In this document: positions 44,807 through 54,700 of the stretch, one piece after another
Layout of the letters: every line of letters begins with the position of its first letter
Position numbering within the stretch: the first letter of the stretch is position 1
Assembly: GCA_041690035.1 (NCBI GenBank)
Contig: JBDNFC010000020.1
Location: 1-64,000, forward strand
Length of the DNA stretch: 64,000 bases
Source: CALSPH01 sp041690035
Lineage (GTDB): Bacteria > Bacteroidota > Bacteroidia > NS11-12g > UBA955
Reading direction: 5' to 3'
The notes under the pieces: model-generated
Database searches by the model: none
The model's input: the letters and a program-made list of their open reading frames with translations, nothing else
Told to the model about the DNA's origin: nothing
Position numbers and translations under genes: made by a program

Positions 44807-45508
44807 ATGAAAAAGACATTAAAAACTACGGCCTTGGTTATCGGGATGATAACCTTTGCAATTACTGGATGTAAAAAAGAGTCTGCTAAATTAAGCACCG
44901 ATGAAAACACAGAAGCTACCAACAATGCTAATATTGAAGCATTACTAAGCCAATCTGAACAAGACAATGATGCTTTAGAAGCAATCTACAACGAAGCATC
45001 TGACGATATTAGTATTGAGAACGATGGTATAGCTGCTGACTATGCTGTTGAGCCACAAGATGTCGATGCAGATGAAAGCTCTATGGATGCCAGTGTTAAA
45101 GAAAGGGCTAAATTAAGACGCAAATCTTTTATTTTCTGCTTGAGAAAAGTAGAATTAGAAAATGATCAAATCAGAAAAATCAAACATGCAATTGAAAATT
45201 ATAGAGATTGCAGAGCATCTTCAACTAAACGCGCACGTGCTATCTATGCAGAACTTTATCACAAGTATAAAGGTTTAGCTCAAGAACAAACACGTCTTTT
45301 CAAAGCAGGTAAAATTACCAAAGATGAATATGCAGCAATAATAAACAGAATTAAGCATGCTTTCTCTAAAGAATTGAGAGAATTAAAATTAAAAGAAAAA
45401 TTACACGAAGCTTTCAAAAAATGTTATAGAATATTATTGCATGACCTCAAAGGAGTATTAAGCGAAAGGCAATGGAAAGATTTTGTAAGCTGCTATAAAA
45501 GAATATAA
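44807..45508 (+). CDS. Helical exported lipoprotein, probable ECF-sigma target
   Basis: A 233-aa lipoprotein: signal residues 1-21 and lipobox ITGC (Cys22). An acidic, low-complexity linker (residues about 25-100) is followed by a basic, fully helical C-terminal half (KERAKLRRKSFIFCLRKVEL, ARAIYAELYHKYKGLAQEQT). The helical part with regularly spaced Lys/Glu resembles Spy/CpxP-like periplasmic sensors or chaperones in general form, but no family was recognised. It shares an ECF-type promoter motif with the sigma operon about 0.3 kb downstream and has its own terminator. A role in the same envelope response is inferred. Confidence 0.78.
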   Translation: MKKTLKTTALVIGMITFAITGCKKESAKLSTDENTEATNNANIEALLSQSEQDNDALEAIYNEASDDISIENDGIAADYAVEPQDVDADESSMDASVKERAKLRRKSFIFCLRKVELENDQIRKIKHAIENYRDCRASSTKRARAIYAELYHKYKGLAQEQTRLFKAGKITKDEYAAIINRIKHAFSKELRELKLKEKLHEAFKKCYRILLHDLKGVLSERQWKDFVSCYKRI

Positions 45509-45533
45509 TTAAAAACAAAAATCTTGAACAAGC

Positions 45534-45570
45534 AAAAGGGCTTTCTAATAATTAGAAAGCCCTTTTTTAT
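45534..45570 (+). terminator. Rho-independent terminator after the 44807 lipoprotein gene
   Basis: A 16-bp perfect inverted repeat, AAAAGGGCTTTCTAAT with ATTAGAAAGCCCTTTT, followed by further T. It lies 26 bases after the stop and separates this gene from the sigma operon. Confidence 0.9.
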
Positions 45571-45766
45571 TGAATAGATTGTAATTTTACCAAAAAAATC
45601 TTTAGGAGTAGAGAATTCATAAATTTTTATGAGGCATAAGCCTATTAGTTAAAGAACTGTAAGGATTAAGCGCTGTTTTGTATATTTGATTATATATTCT
45701 GAAAGCAGCATTAAATTTTTTATTATCACAGTTTTTCAATATTTCTTAAAAAAAATCAAAAACCTG

Positions 45767-45796
45767 TGCAACCTTTTAGTATATTGCAGGGTCAAA
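45767..45796 (+). promoter_or_regulatory. Predicted ECF-type promoter of the sigma operon
   Basis: TGCAACC at 45767-45773, then TTTTAGTAT within a 17-nt spacer, then GTCAAA at 45791-45796. The arrangement matches the promoter at 44745-44775, as expected if the sigma factor activates its own operon. The GTG start at 45801 follows within 5 bases, so the transcript may be leaderless. Confidence 0.55.
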
Positions 45797-45800
45797 TGAG

Positions 45801-46388
45801 GTGAAATTGCTTTTAAAAAAGACGTTAAATATTGATACCATTGTCCAAGGATGCCAAGCAAATCAACCCAAATACCAACGCATGTTGTATGAACAATTCG
45901 CAGGTAAATTAATGGGGATTTGTATTAGGTATTGCAGAAACGAGGAACTCGCAAAGGATGCGCTTCAAGAAAGTTTTGTCAAAATTTTTACTAAAATAGA
46001 TGGTTTTAAAAATGAAAGCAATATAGCAACCTGGATGACACGTATAGCAATAAATACCACATTGAACCACCTAAGACAAGGTAAACGCTATCAATTTATT
46101 GATGACAATGAGAATTTGGCTCATACAATTGAAAACCTGCATGATGTGGATACAGACAGTTTAGAAAAATTAAGCCAAGGAGAATTGATTAAGATGCTAC
46201 AAGAATTACCTGATGGATATCGAATAGTTTTTAACATGTTTGCTGTGGAAGGCTATACGCATAAAGAAATTGCAGACACATTGGGCATCAATGAAGGCAC
46301 TTCAAAAAGTCAATTAAACAGAGCAAGAAAACATCTACAGCAATTAGTTCAAGAAAAAATGGGAATATACAGCAGTGTCAAAAGATAA
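45801..46388 (+). CDS. ECF-type RNA polymerase sigma factor
   Basis: A 195-aa sigma-70 factor with GTG start. Region 2 spans about residues 30-95 (MLYEQFAGKLMGICIRYCRN, AKDALQESFVKIFTKIDGF, ATWMTRIAINTTLNHLR) and region 4 about 130-185 (LQELPDGYRIVFNMFAVEGY, HKEIADTLGINEGTSKSQL). No region 3 or C-terminal extension is present. It should direct RNA polymerase to envelope-response promoters such as those at 44745 and 45767. It overlaps the next gene, a membrane-bound presumed anti-sigma protein, by 14 bases. Confidence 0.94.
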   Translation: MKLLLKKTLNIDTIVQGCQANQPKYQRMLYEQFAGKLMGICIRYCRNEELAKDALQESFVKIFTKIDGFKNESNIATWMTRIAINTTLNHLRQGKRYQFIDDNENLAHTIENLHDVDTDSLEKLSQGELIKMLQELPDGYRIVFNMFAVEGYTHKEIADTLGINEGTSKSQLNRARKHLQQLVQEKMGIYSSVKR

Positions 46389-47844
46389 ACTCCATATCGA
46401 TAAACTATTTAATCAGTTAAAGGGTAAAACTTACCCTATTGACCCTGCAGGTTTTGATGAAATCAAATATAAGCTGAATGACCGAGTTTGGTCAAGCAAA
46501 TTTAAAGATTACGAGCACATTGACACGCCTAGTTTTGATGTTTTTCCAATTGCTATTTCAGACAGAAGCCTTGGAGGAAAGTCCGCAAAAAGTATTGTTT
46601 TTTTTATTCTTGCTTTGCTATTTTTGGGTTCAGGCATTTGGCTTTGTTTTAATTTTTTTAATAAAAACCAAGTGGGAAATATAAAAACTCAAAAGTTTGC
46701 TAAAAATATGACTACAGGTGTTTCAGGCCAAGCCAATGAGGGATTTAAAAAACCCAAATCTGAGACTAATACTAAACCTGCTATCAACGTGAAAGAAAAT
46801 GTTTCTGAAGAAATTTCATCTAATCAAAGTAAAGAAAAAACTTCTAGGCAAGTTTTGAGTGCTACTGCAAAAAATATTAGCAATAAAGTAAAAACAATTG
46901 CTATAAACGATACTTTAACTTATTTGGATGAATATAAGACTATCGGCATCAAAAAACTTAATTTAGAAAGACATTTTAATGACCCCAATAATAAAATAAA
47001 AAAAACTGTTTTGAACTCCTTTTTGGTACCTAATCAGCAAAATATTGATTCAAGAAGCAATAAATTTAGCAATTATGAAAGATTACCAGAGGTTGATTTA
47101 ATAAATAATTTTAATTTAAGTTCCAGAACAAACTTGCTAAACTTAGTTAAAAACATAGAAATGGTTCAAGAAAAAGTAATAGCCAATCCAATTAAACCAA
47201 AAATTCCATTTACCCCTTTTATAGCTTTAGGATTGGGTTTGCAAACCGCCCAAAATCAATTTGCCCATACCCAAGGAAGTAATGGAGCCGCTTGGGAAAT
47301 ACTTTTAGGTTTAGAAAAAGGAAGCAGCAATTTTTATACTGGTTTTAAATCAAGCGAATACAATTTCTTTACCACGCAAAGGAGATTAAATATATATGAT
47401 TCATGGCCGCATAAAAATGCGAATGGAGATACAATTGGATGGTTTAAAAATAACTTTAGAGACACTGCTTTTAACAGCAGAGATAAAAGCATGATTAAAA
47501 TTGCTAGTATTCCGTTGCATTATCAATTTAAAGTGTTGCAATACAAAAGATTTAATTTAGCTTTGGGAGGAGGTTTTAATTTCAACTTATACAAACAATC
47601 CCAAATTTATGGACGTGATAATAATAATTATTCTGTTTTTTATCCTACTACAAATTCAATAATTAAAAGAGCTAATATAACAATAGGCTTTAATACACGC
47701 ATTGGATACAGGGTTACTCCTTTTACGGCATTGTATTTGAAAATTGAAACATTCTCTGGTCAAAATATTTCTAAAATTAATACCTTTGACATCAAACCTA
47801 ATGGAGCCAACATTAATATAGGCTTGCAACGGTTTATTAGATAA
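46375..47844 (+). CDS. Anti-sigma-like membrane protein with C-terminal beta-barrel-like domain
   Basis: A 489-aa protein with GTG start. Residues 1-65 are soluble (DKLHIDKLFNQLKGKTYPID, YKLNDRVWSSKFKDY). A single transmembrane segment follows (SIVFFILALLFLGSGIWLCF, about 72-94), then a long Lys/Asn-rich linker to about 270. The last 215 residues look like an outer-membrane barrel domain (FIALGLGLQTAQNQF, SIPLHYQFKVLQYKRFNLAL, ITIGFNTRIGYRV, ANINIGLQRFIR). The position after an ECF sigma gene with overlap suggests the N-terminus holds the sigma factor. The same polypeptide carrying an inner-membrane anchor and a barrel-like end is unusual. It could span the periplasm or use the domain as a sensor. 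Confidence 0.75.
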   Translation: MSKDKLHIDKLFNQLKGKTYPIDPAGFDEIKYKLNDRVWSSKFKDYEHIDTPSFDVFPIAISDRSLGGKSAKSIVFFILALLFLGSGIWLCFNFFNKNQVGNIKTQKFAKNMTTGVSGQANEGFKKPKSETNTKPAINVKENVSEEISSNQSKEKTSRQVLSATAKNISNKVKTIAINDTLTYLDEYKTIGIKKLNLERHFNDPNNKIKKTVLNSFLVPNQQNIDSRSNKFSNYERLPEVDLINNFNLSSRTNLLNLVKNIEMVQEKVIANPIKPKIPFTPFIALGLGLQTAQNQFAHTQGSNGAAWEILLGLEKGSSNFYTGFKSSEYNFFTTQRRLNIYDSWPHKNANGDTIGWFKNNFRDTAFNSRDKSMIKIASIPLHYQFKVLQYKRFNLALGGGFNFNLYKQSQIYGRDNNNYSVFYPTTNSIIKRANITIGFNTRIGYRVTPFTALYLKIETFSGQNISKINTFDIKPNGANINIGLQRFIR

Positions 47845-47851
47845 AAAGCAA

Positions 47852-50368
47852 ATGAAGAAACACACTAAATATTACAAAAAAAGCTTTTTAAGTACCGCCA
47901 TTTTGATGATGCTAGCAACATTTTTATCATTTAAATGTGATGCTCAAATAATTCGTAAACCAATTAAACCGATTGAAGTTTCAAAAAGGAATTTTGCAGG
48001 CATTGCAGGCAGTAAAGATGGGCTTTATCAAATTAATTTAATCAAAGGTACAAACAGCATTGATAAAAATCTTGTTAAACTAGAACTAAGGTTGTGGAAT
48101 GAAATTTATTGGAGAACAGTTGACACTATTTTACTCGATTCAAGTGCTCAAATACGGCAAATTAAGGTAAACAACGCTGGGGTGGTGCATATTATTGGTA
48201 AATTTAACTATAAAATAAATCAAGATATTTCTGAATATAAAAATATTTTAATATATGATAAGAACTGGGCTGCTTTTAAAGCTTCAAGTAGCTTTAAACC
48301 TAATGATGAGATAAACGATATTGCCTTTTTTCAAGACACTTTATTCATTGCGGGACAATTTGACAGTTTTGGTGGTATTTTTTGCAACAATATAGTTAAA
48401 TATTTTGATGGAAATATTTTTACAGTTAGGGATTATTCAGGTGCCATTGGGCTTGATAGTGCTGTTAACTTTATAGAAGTTAAAAAAGGGTTTATCTTAG
48501 CATCGGGTAAATTTGCCAATGCCGGAAAAACCTCTACAAAGGGAATATCCTATTTTAAAAATGATACATGGCAAAGGTTAAATCCTCCTTTTGTTCAAGG
48601 ATTACATTTTATACAGTTATCCGATCATAGCTATTACATAGCTGGTCGAAATGTAAATGGTGATGTTAATATGTTCTCCATGAATATTAGAAGTCAAACC
48701 TTTACAATAATTAATCAAGGCATTAATAAAATAAGTAGCTTTCATCAGTTTGAGTTATATAACAATGAGCTGTATGCTGTAGGTGATTTTACTTTAATGG
48801 CTAGTGGCATTAGAACTGGCTTTATTCAATATGAAAACTCCATTTGGAAATCAATCAATGGCAACCAATCTGCACAGTTTATTGATTCTTCTAACAACAC
48901 CCTATATATTGTTGGGGTAAAACTCTTGAACTACATTTTTAAAAACAATGGACCTTATATTGCATGCTACAAACCTAGTAAGAAATTAATTTATGGTAGT
49001 TTGTTTTTGGATTTAAACAATAATTGTGCAAAAGATATCGGAGAAAGACCTATAAGTCAAAGGAACATACAATTTGGCGATGATAAAAACACTATCACTA
49101 CTGATGAACTTGGTTCTTTCTTCTATTACTTTGAAGATAATGCCAATAAAACACCAAGATTATTGTTGAATAATAAATTTTTTAAATTTGACCTTTGTCT
49201 TAAAGACTCTAACCTGTTTAAAAATCCACCTAACCAAGTTAATGGTCCTTTTGATATTGCCGTATCTGCCCAAGCTGAACAAATTGCTATTTTAGACACA
49301 CGTGTTGTTGTCAATGGAGGAAAACGGATTCGGAAAAATGGAAGAAATATGGTAACCTATTTAGTCAAAAACTTAGGAATAAAAGATGCTACCAACATAA
49401 AAATTATATTAGGTGGAACACAAAAGATGAAAAATATTTTTAGTACCCCACCTTTTCAAATAGAAAATGACACTTCCATTAGTTGGAATTTATCTGACAT
49501 CCAAGCTTTTGGGTTGCAAGCCATCAATATTTCATTTGCACTGCAAGATAATGTTGATGTGCTGGGTAAATTTTTAGATTTTAATTTAAAATATAGTTAC
49601 AACAACAGTATAAAAATAGAAAGTGGCGAAGATTTTTTTCTACAACAAGTTACCAATGATGATTATACTGTTCTAAAAGAGCAAAACACTCAGCAAAATC
49701 AGCAAGGCGATATTGCCAGTATTGCCGCCACTGACACTGTTATAGAGTACCAAATTAGTTTCCAAAATAGAACTAATTCCATTGTAACAGATTTAGTGAT
49801 TATTGACACTTTAAATTTATTACACGATTTTAAATATACGGAAGAAATAACTTCTAGTCATCCTTTTTCTACCCAAGTAGTACAAGATGTTAACAACCCT
49901 AATATTGGCTATTTAATTTGGACTTTTAATGATGTAAACCTAACCTCTAATACTATTGGCAGTCCAGAAATTACTTCAGATCAAGGTTTTATAGCATTCA
50001 AATTTGTTTTTAACAAATTGAATAAAAATGAAGTTGTTAAAAACACTGCTTTGGTAATAATGAATGGGACTTATCATTACAACACAAACAGCGTAGTTTG
50101 CAATGTCGATAGACTTGTAAACAATGGCAAAATAAGTAACATAACAAATCAAACGATTTACCCAAATCCTGTCACTAGAACATTGCATATTGTTAGCGAC
50201 CAAACCAACTATCGATATGAAATTATGGATGTATTAGGAAAAAGAATCCTTTCTGGAAATCAAAACGACAATAACATTATCGATGTTTCTAGTTTAAACA
50301 ATGGCACCTATATGTTAAGATTAGTGAATAACAAAGTTGCAAAGATATTAAGGTTTGTAAAAGAGTAG
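47852..50368 (+). CDS. Large surface protein with T9SS type-A sorting domain
   Basis: An 838-aa protein. It has a basic N-terminus plus signal (SFLSTAILMMLATFLSFKCDAQ). Residues about 40-370 look like beta-propeller repeats (ILASGKFANAGKTSTKGISY). A module with DLNNNCAKDIGERP is similar to SdrD-type B repeats, a DUF11/DUF7619-like domain (IEYQISFQNRTNSIVTDLVI) follows, and the end is a type-A T9SS domain (TIYPNPVTRTLHIVS to the end). It lies 7 bases after the anti-sigma-like gene, so sigma factor, membrane protein and surface protein share a transcript. It is probably exposed on the cell surface; the ligand is unknown. Confidence 0.88.
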   Translation: MKKHTKYYKKSFLSTAILMMLATFLSFKCDAQIIRKPIKPIEVSKRNFAGIAGSKDGLYQINLIKGTNSIDKNLVKLELRLWNEIYWRTVDTILLDSSAQIRQIKVNNAGVVHIIGKFNYKINQDISEYKNILIYDKNWAAFKASSSFKPNDEINDIAFFQDTLFIAGQFDSFGGIFCNNIVKYFDGNIFTVRDYSGAIGLDSAVNFIEVKKGFILASGKFANAGKTSTKGISYFKNDTWQRLNPPFVQGLHFIQLSDHSYYIAGRNVNGDVNMFSMNIRSQTFTIINQGINKISSFHQFELYNNELYAVGDFTLMASGIRTGFIQYENSIWKSINGNQSAQFIDSSNNTLYIVGVKLLNYIFKNNGPYIACYKPSKKLIYGSLFLDLNNNCAKDIGERPISQRNIQFGDDKNTITTDELGSFFYYFEDNANKTPRLLLNNKFFKFDLCLKDSNLFKNPPNQVNGPFDIAVSAQAEQIAILDTRVVVNGGKRIRKNGRNMVTYLVKNLGIKDATNIKIILGGTQKMKNIFSTPPFQIENDTSISWNLSDIQAFGLQAINISFALQDNVDVLGKFLDFNLKYSYNNSIKIESGEDFFLQQVTNDDYTVLKEQNTQQNQQGDIASIAATDTVIEYQISFQNRTNSIVTDLVIIDTLNLLHDFKYTEEITSSHPFSTQVVQDVNNPNIGYLIWTFNDVNLTSNTIGSPEITSDQGFIAFKFVFNKLNKNEVVKNTALVIMNGTYHYNTNSVVCNVDRLVNNGKISNITNQTIYPNPVTRTLHIVSDQTNYRYEIMDVLGKRILSGNQNDNNIIDVSSLNNGTYMLRLVNNKVAKILRFVKE

Positions 50369-50628
50369 TTGCGGTAGATTTTTTCAGCCAAAATCCTTTC
50401 AAAAGCTCCTAATCTTGTAAACTCATTTCAAAATAAGAAACATAAATACCTATTCTTTAAAACAATTTTAAAGCCAATTCTTAGAATTGAAAATTTAGTT
50501 AACTGGATTAAATTGCAAAGGCATATTCACTTAAAGCTTAATATTGTATAAAAAGTTTCATAAATTAATTGAATGTAATATGATTCAATTATAAAAATGA
50601 TTCAATTTTGTAGGATAGTTAATATCCC

Positions 50629-50749
50629 AATTATGCGTTATAAACTCACAAAGCGAATGAGCTAAGGCAATATACTGTATTCACTATATTTAAGTCAATT
50701 TTATTAGGAATTATATACTTATGCGATTACTCATTTCTAACGCATAATC
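50629..50749. repeat. Inverted-repeat element (ATTATGCGTTA arms)
   Basis: AATTATGCGTTA at 50629-50640 and TAACGCATAATC at 50738-50749 form a nearly perfect 12-bp inverted pair, with weaker similarity around both arms (CCC before the left, GG after the right; ACTCA against TGAGT inside). The 97-base centre has no gene. It may be a small non-autonomous element or an operator pair; no recombinase gene is near. Confidence 0.4.
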
Positions 50750-50867
50750 TGGATTTAATCAGCAATAGGGCATAGGTAAAAGAATTAAAGTAAGTAAAAA
50801 AGTAAAGATAGCTTTTTCAAATTATCACTGCATTATCAAAGTTGCAACCCAGCCTACTTTTTGTCAG

Positions 50868-50964
50868 CCTAAAAAAAATCTAAAAATTAGACTGCCTTTT
50901 GTCCAACACCACCTATTGCGCTTTTTATGCAACTCTCTCATTTCTCACTTTCTTAGACAAAAAA
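50868..50964. repeat. About 97-bp dispersed repeat C, copy 2
   Basis: The partner of 44594-44690. The stop codon and last codons of the methyltransferase gene (FCLRK, stop at 50945) lie inside the repeat. The left two-thirds are therefore the 3' untranslated region of that gene. Confidence 0.7.
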
Positions 50965-51721
50965 TGCCGCAACCATAATAACAGCCAAAATTTTGGTTAA
51001 TTTGATCTAAATCTAATACTGCATTTTCAATAAAATTTCCAGCATCGTTGATATATGAAAAGTTGATAATTGTAAATTTCTGCTTAAAAACACTGCTTAA
51101 ATAGGTGAAATCAAATACCCTGTGGGCATTAAACTCAATGCGCTGATTGCCTATTGGCACAGAAATAAAACAGATGCCATTTGGCTTTAGCAAATGATAT
51201 ATATTGTCTATAGCTTTTAAATAGCCAAAGGCATCTATTGTATCACCGTATCTTCCAAGCCCAATATGCTCTAGTGCGTGCAGGCAAGAAATACTTTCTG
51301 CATAATTGTGCCAATGCTCAGGCAATTGGGTAATATCTATTTGGTGAAATAAAATATTGGGGTGTAAAAAAGCTAATGGCCTAATATCAAATACTTCTAC
51401 TTTTCTAAAAACTGCTAAATGAGACACAAAACCATCAATTCTTGAACCAATGTCAAGGTGTGTTTTAGGCTTGTTTTCAAAAATCTTTTGTGCCACCCAT
51501 AAATCTTGATGAAAATAGTGAGGGTCTATGATGGCTGCTTCTTGCTTTTTCTCATGCAATATAGGGAATAAAGATATGTCACTAAAGTCTGTATTTAGCT
51601 TTAATTGTTTTTTTAGTAAAGCATAATCTTTTATATATTGCTTAATATTAATTAAATTGCTTAATAATTGCGATGGATTAAAACCTATAAATATGAATAT
51701 TTTATTAAATAACTTGCCCAT
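50945..51721 (-). CDS. DUF268-type SAM-dependent methyltransferase
   Basis: A 258-aa protein with a Rossmann-like methyltransferase core: KTHLDIGSRIDGFVSHL (motif I), VEVFDIRPL, ISCLHALEHIGLGRYGD (motif IV) and LLKPNGICFISVPIG. The DIGSR and LHALEHIGLGRYGD patterns are those of the DUF268 family, which is usually found among polysaccharide genes. It probably methylates a surface glycan. It follows the second giant PKD protein by 35 bases on the same strand, so it is likely its operon partner. Its C-terminus is inside repeat C. Confidence 0.85.
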   Translation of the reverse strand: MGKLFNKIFIFIGFNPSQLLSNLINIKQYIKDYALLKKQLKLNTDFSDISLFPILHEKKQEAAIIDPHYFHQDLWVAQKIFENKPKTHLDIGSRIDGFVSHLAVFRKVEVFDIRPLAFLHPNILFHQIDITQLPEHWHNYAESISCLHALEHIGLGRYGDTIDAFGYLKAIDNIYHLLKPNGICFISVPIGNQRIEFNAHRVFDFTYLSSVFKQKFTIINFSYINDAGNFIENAVLDLDQINQNFGCYYGCGIFCLRK

Positions 51722-51756
51722 TTTCAGGCAAAATTAGTTTAAAAAATAATTGTATA

Positions 51757-54700
51757 CTATTTTAATAAAGTAATATCACCTTTTCTTTCAAAAAAATCTC
51801 CATTTATAAATTGACCAGAAATGGTCCATATAAAAACATTTTCTGCCACAGGAGAACCCTTTACATTACCATCCCAAGATCCATTTAAATCACTGGTTTC
51901 AAAAATTTTCTCACCCCATCTGTTAAAAATTCTAAACGTATAATTTGCCGAAGACACGCCAAGAGTTACTGGCCTAAAATCGTCATTTTTATTATCTCTA
52001 TTTGGGGTAAATGCTGTTGGTATAAATAATTTTCCTTCCTCTAATACAATTAATAAAAGTGGCTTTACTAAAGTATCAAAACAATTATTTTGGTTTTCTG
52101 CCATTAATTTAACGTCATAATTACCCACTTGATTAATCACAAAACTAGGCTCTTTTAAACGTGAAGTAATCAACAATTGTCCATTAGAAGCATCGTTTAC
52201 CTGCCAAGTATAATTGCTTGCATTAACAGTTTTATTTTTTATGTCAAAACGTGCATTTGGCAAGTGTGCGCTATCTGGTGTGGCATAGAAAAAACATTTT
52301 GGCGAAGATTTTACCTCTATAATATTTGTTTTCACTATTCTACCAACTCCACCTGGCCCCTCTGCCATTAAAGTTACTGTATAAAATCCTTCATTTTCAT
52401 ATACATGGCTCGGGTTTGCTTCAGAAGAACTGTACCCATCTCCAAATATCCATGCAAATTTATTGGCAAACTGTGTTTTTTCTTTGAATTCGACTTGCAA
52501 AGGAGCACAACCTCCTGCACCTTCTGGGTCAAAATCTACAATAGGTAAACTTGGGCTAACAATAACTTGTTTAATAATCACATTGCTACAACTAAAATTA
52601 TCTGCCTTTAAACTCACTTTATACACACCAGAGTCTGTATAGGTGTGTACAGGATTTTCTAAATTGCTGCTATTGCCATCACCAAAATCCCACACAAAAG
52701 TCGAAGCCTGATTATATATACTCAAGTTACTAAACGTAGCCTTAGCATTTGGCATTTTTAATATACCTGGATTAACCACAAATTCTGCTACTGGTGTTTC
52801 TTTAGCTAAAAAATTATTGGCTCCTTTTTTAGAAAGCCTGCATCCATTTTTATCAAAAGCAGTAAGTTTTACTGAAAAATTACCTGCTTGTTGATAGATA
52901 TGATTAGGATTAATATCACCACTGCCAGCATTATCTCCAAAATCCCATATAAAGTTAATTGCATTTCTAGAAAGGTTTTTAAATTCTGCTATGGCTGGAA
53001 CACAAGCGCTATTGGGTGTTTGATCGAAATCAACAAACAGTTTTGGCCCAAGTGTAATTACATTTTCAATACTATCCTTGCATCCAAACTGACTTGTACC
53101 GAAAATCGAAACCATAAAATTTGTGTCACCAAATGTAGAAAGCGGAAAAGTGTCTTTGGTTGATTGTAAATTGCTGGAAAATAATGCTGAACCATCGTTA
53201 TATCTAAAAGATAGATTTAAGGTATTTTTGCTATTTGATACAAACTCAATTATGCCATCATCGCAAATATCTAACCTTGAGTTTCTAATGCTCAATATTG
53301 GATTTGGATAAACTGTAACAGTAGTAGTGTCTAAACTTGTGCAGCCAGCAATAGAAATAGCCTCTAATGAAACCACATATTGCTTATTTATTGGCGTATT
53401 ATTACTAAATAATTTACTTGGATTAGGTAAATTACTCACAGTGCCATCACCAAAACTCCAGTTTTGGGCATTCGCAAATTGAGAGTTATTGGCAAACTGA
53501 ATTGCTAAATCTCCACAGCCACTTTTTTTATCAAATCCTACAATGGCCTTTGGAAAGGGCATAACAGTGATGCTGCCCGCAGCAGTATCTGTGCAGCCAA
53601 AGATAGACCGTGCTACCAATTGTATTTTATGCGTTTTGGAACCGCCTGTTAAAGGGTCTGTTCCAAAAATATGGGTAGGATTTATTAAAGTAGAAGTAGT
53701 ACTATCGCCCAATCTCCATTGATACTTATACGCTGCCAATGAGGTATTATATATTAAACTTACTTGCGCTCCGCAGGAAGTATCTTTTGCTAAAACAAAT
53801 GAGGCTTTTGGTATTCCTTGTACTTTTATAATTTTAGAAACCGTATCGCCTAAACAATTATTTACCGTGGTGCTGGTAAAATAAACTTGATAGAAGGTGT
53901 CAAATAATAAAATTGGTTGAAAAGTTTTAGTAGTTGTAGCACTTAATGTTTTAAAACCTGTTCCAAAATCCCATTGAAAACTATTTCCATTAATACTTTT
54001 TTCTGAAAAAACTATATTTAATGGCCCACAGCCTGACTCCTTGTCGGCAACAAAATTTGCTTTAGAAGATGGGAAAACTTTTACTAACTTACTGATAGAA
54101 TCTTTGCACCCATGCTCACTAAAAGCCACCAATTTGATTTGATAATTACTATCGCTTAAACCATTAGAAATATAGGAGGTACTAGGGCTTGTAAGATTGC
54201 TTTTATTTCCATTGCCCAAGTGCCAATTAAAAGTCATTATGGCTATGCTTCCTGTATCATAAGGCAAAGAGTTATTAGTGGTGGTGATGCTCAATGGGGT
54301 GCAGCCTTGACTAACATTGGTTATAAAATCTGCCTTGGGATTTGGAAAAACAGTAATTTGAGACATGGTAGAATCAATACAATTATGTTCACTATATGCT
54401 TTTAGTTTTATGCTAAATACAGAATCTTTTGTCAATGATGCAGGAAATGTAAAGGAAGGGTGGACATTAGAGTCAATTTTATTATTAGCTGTCCATAAAA
54501 ACCGCATTATATTTATACTACCAGTATCGTTAGGCATAGAATTGTTATTTGCTTTTATCATTAATGGCGCACATCCATTGTTTTTATCTGAGGTAAATGT
54601 TGCTTTTGGTTTAGGATAAACACTTACAATTTTTGACAAGCTATCTGCACAGCCATGCTCTGAATATCCTATTAGTTTAACACTATAATTTGAATCTTTT

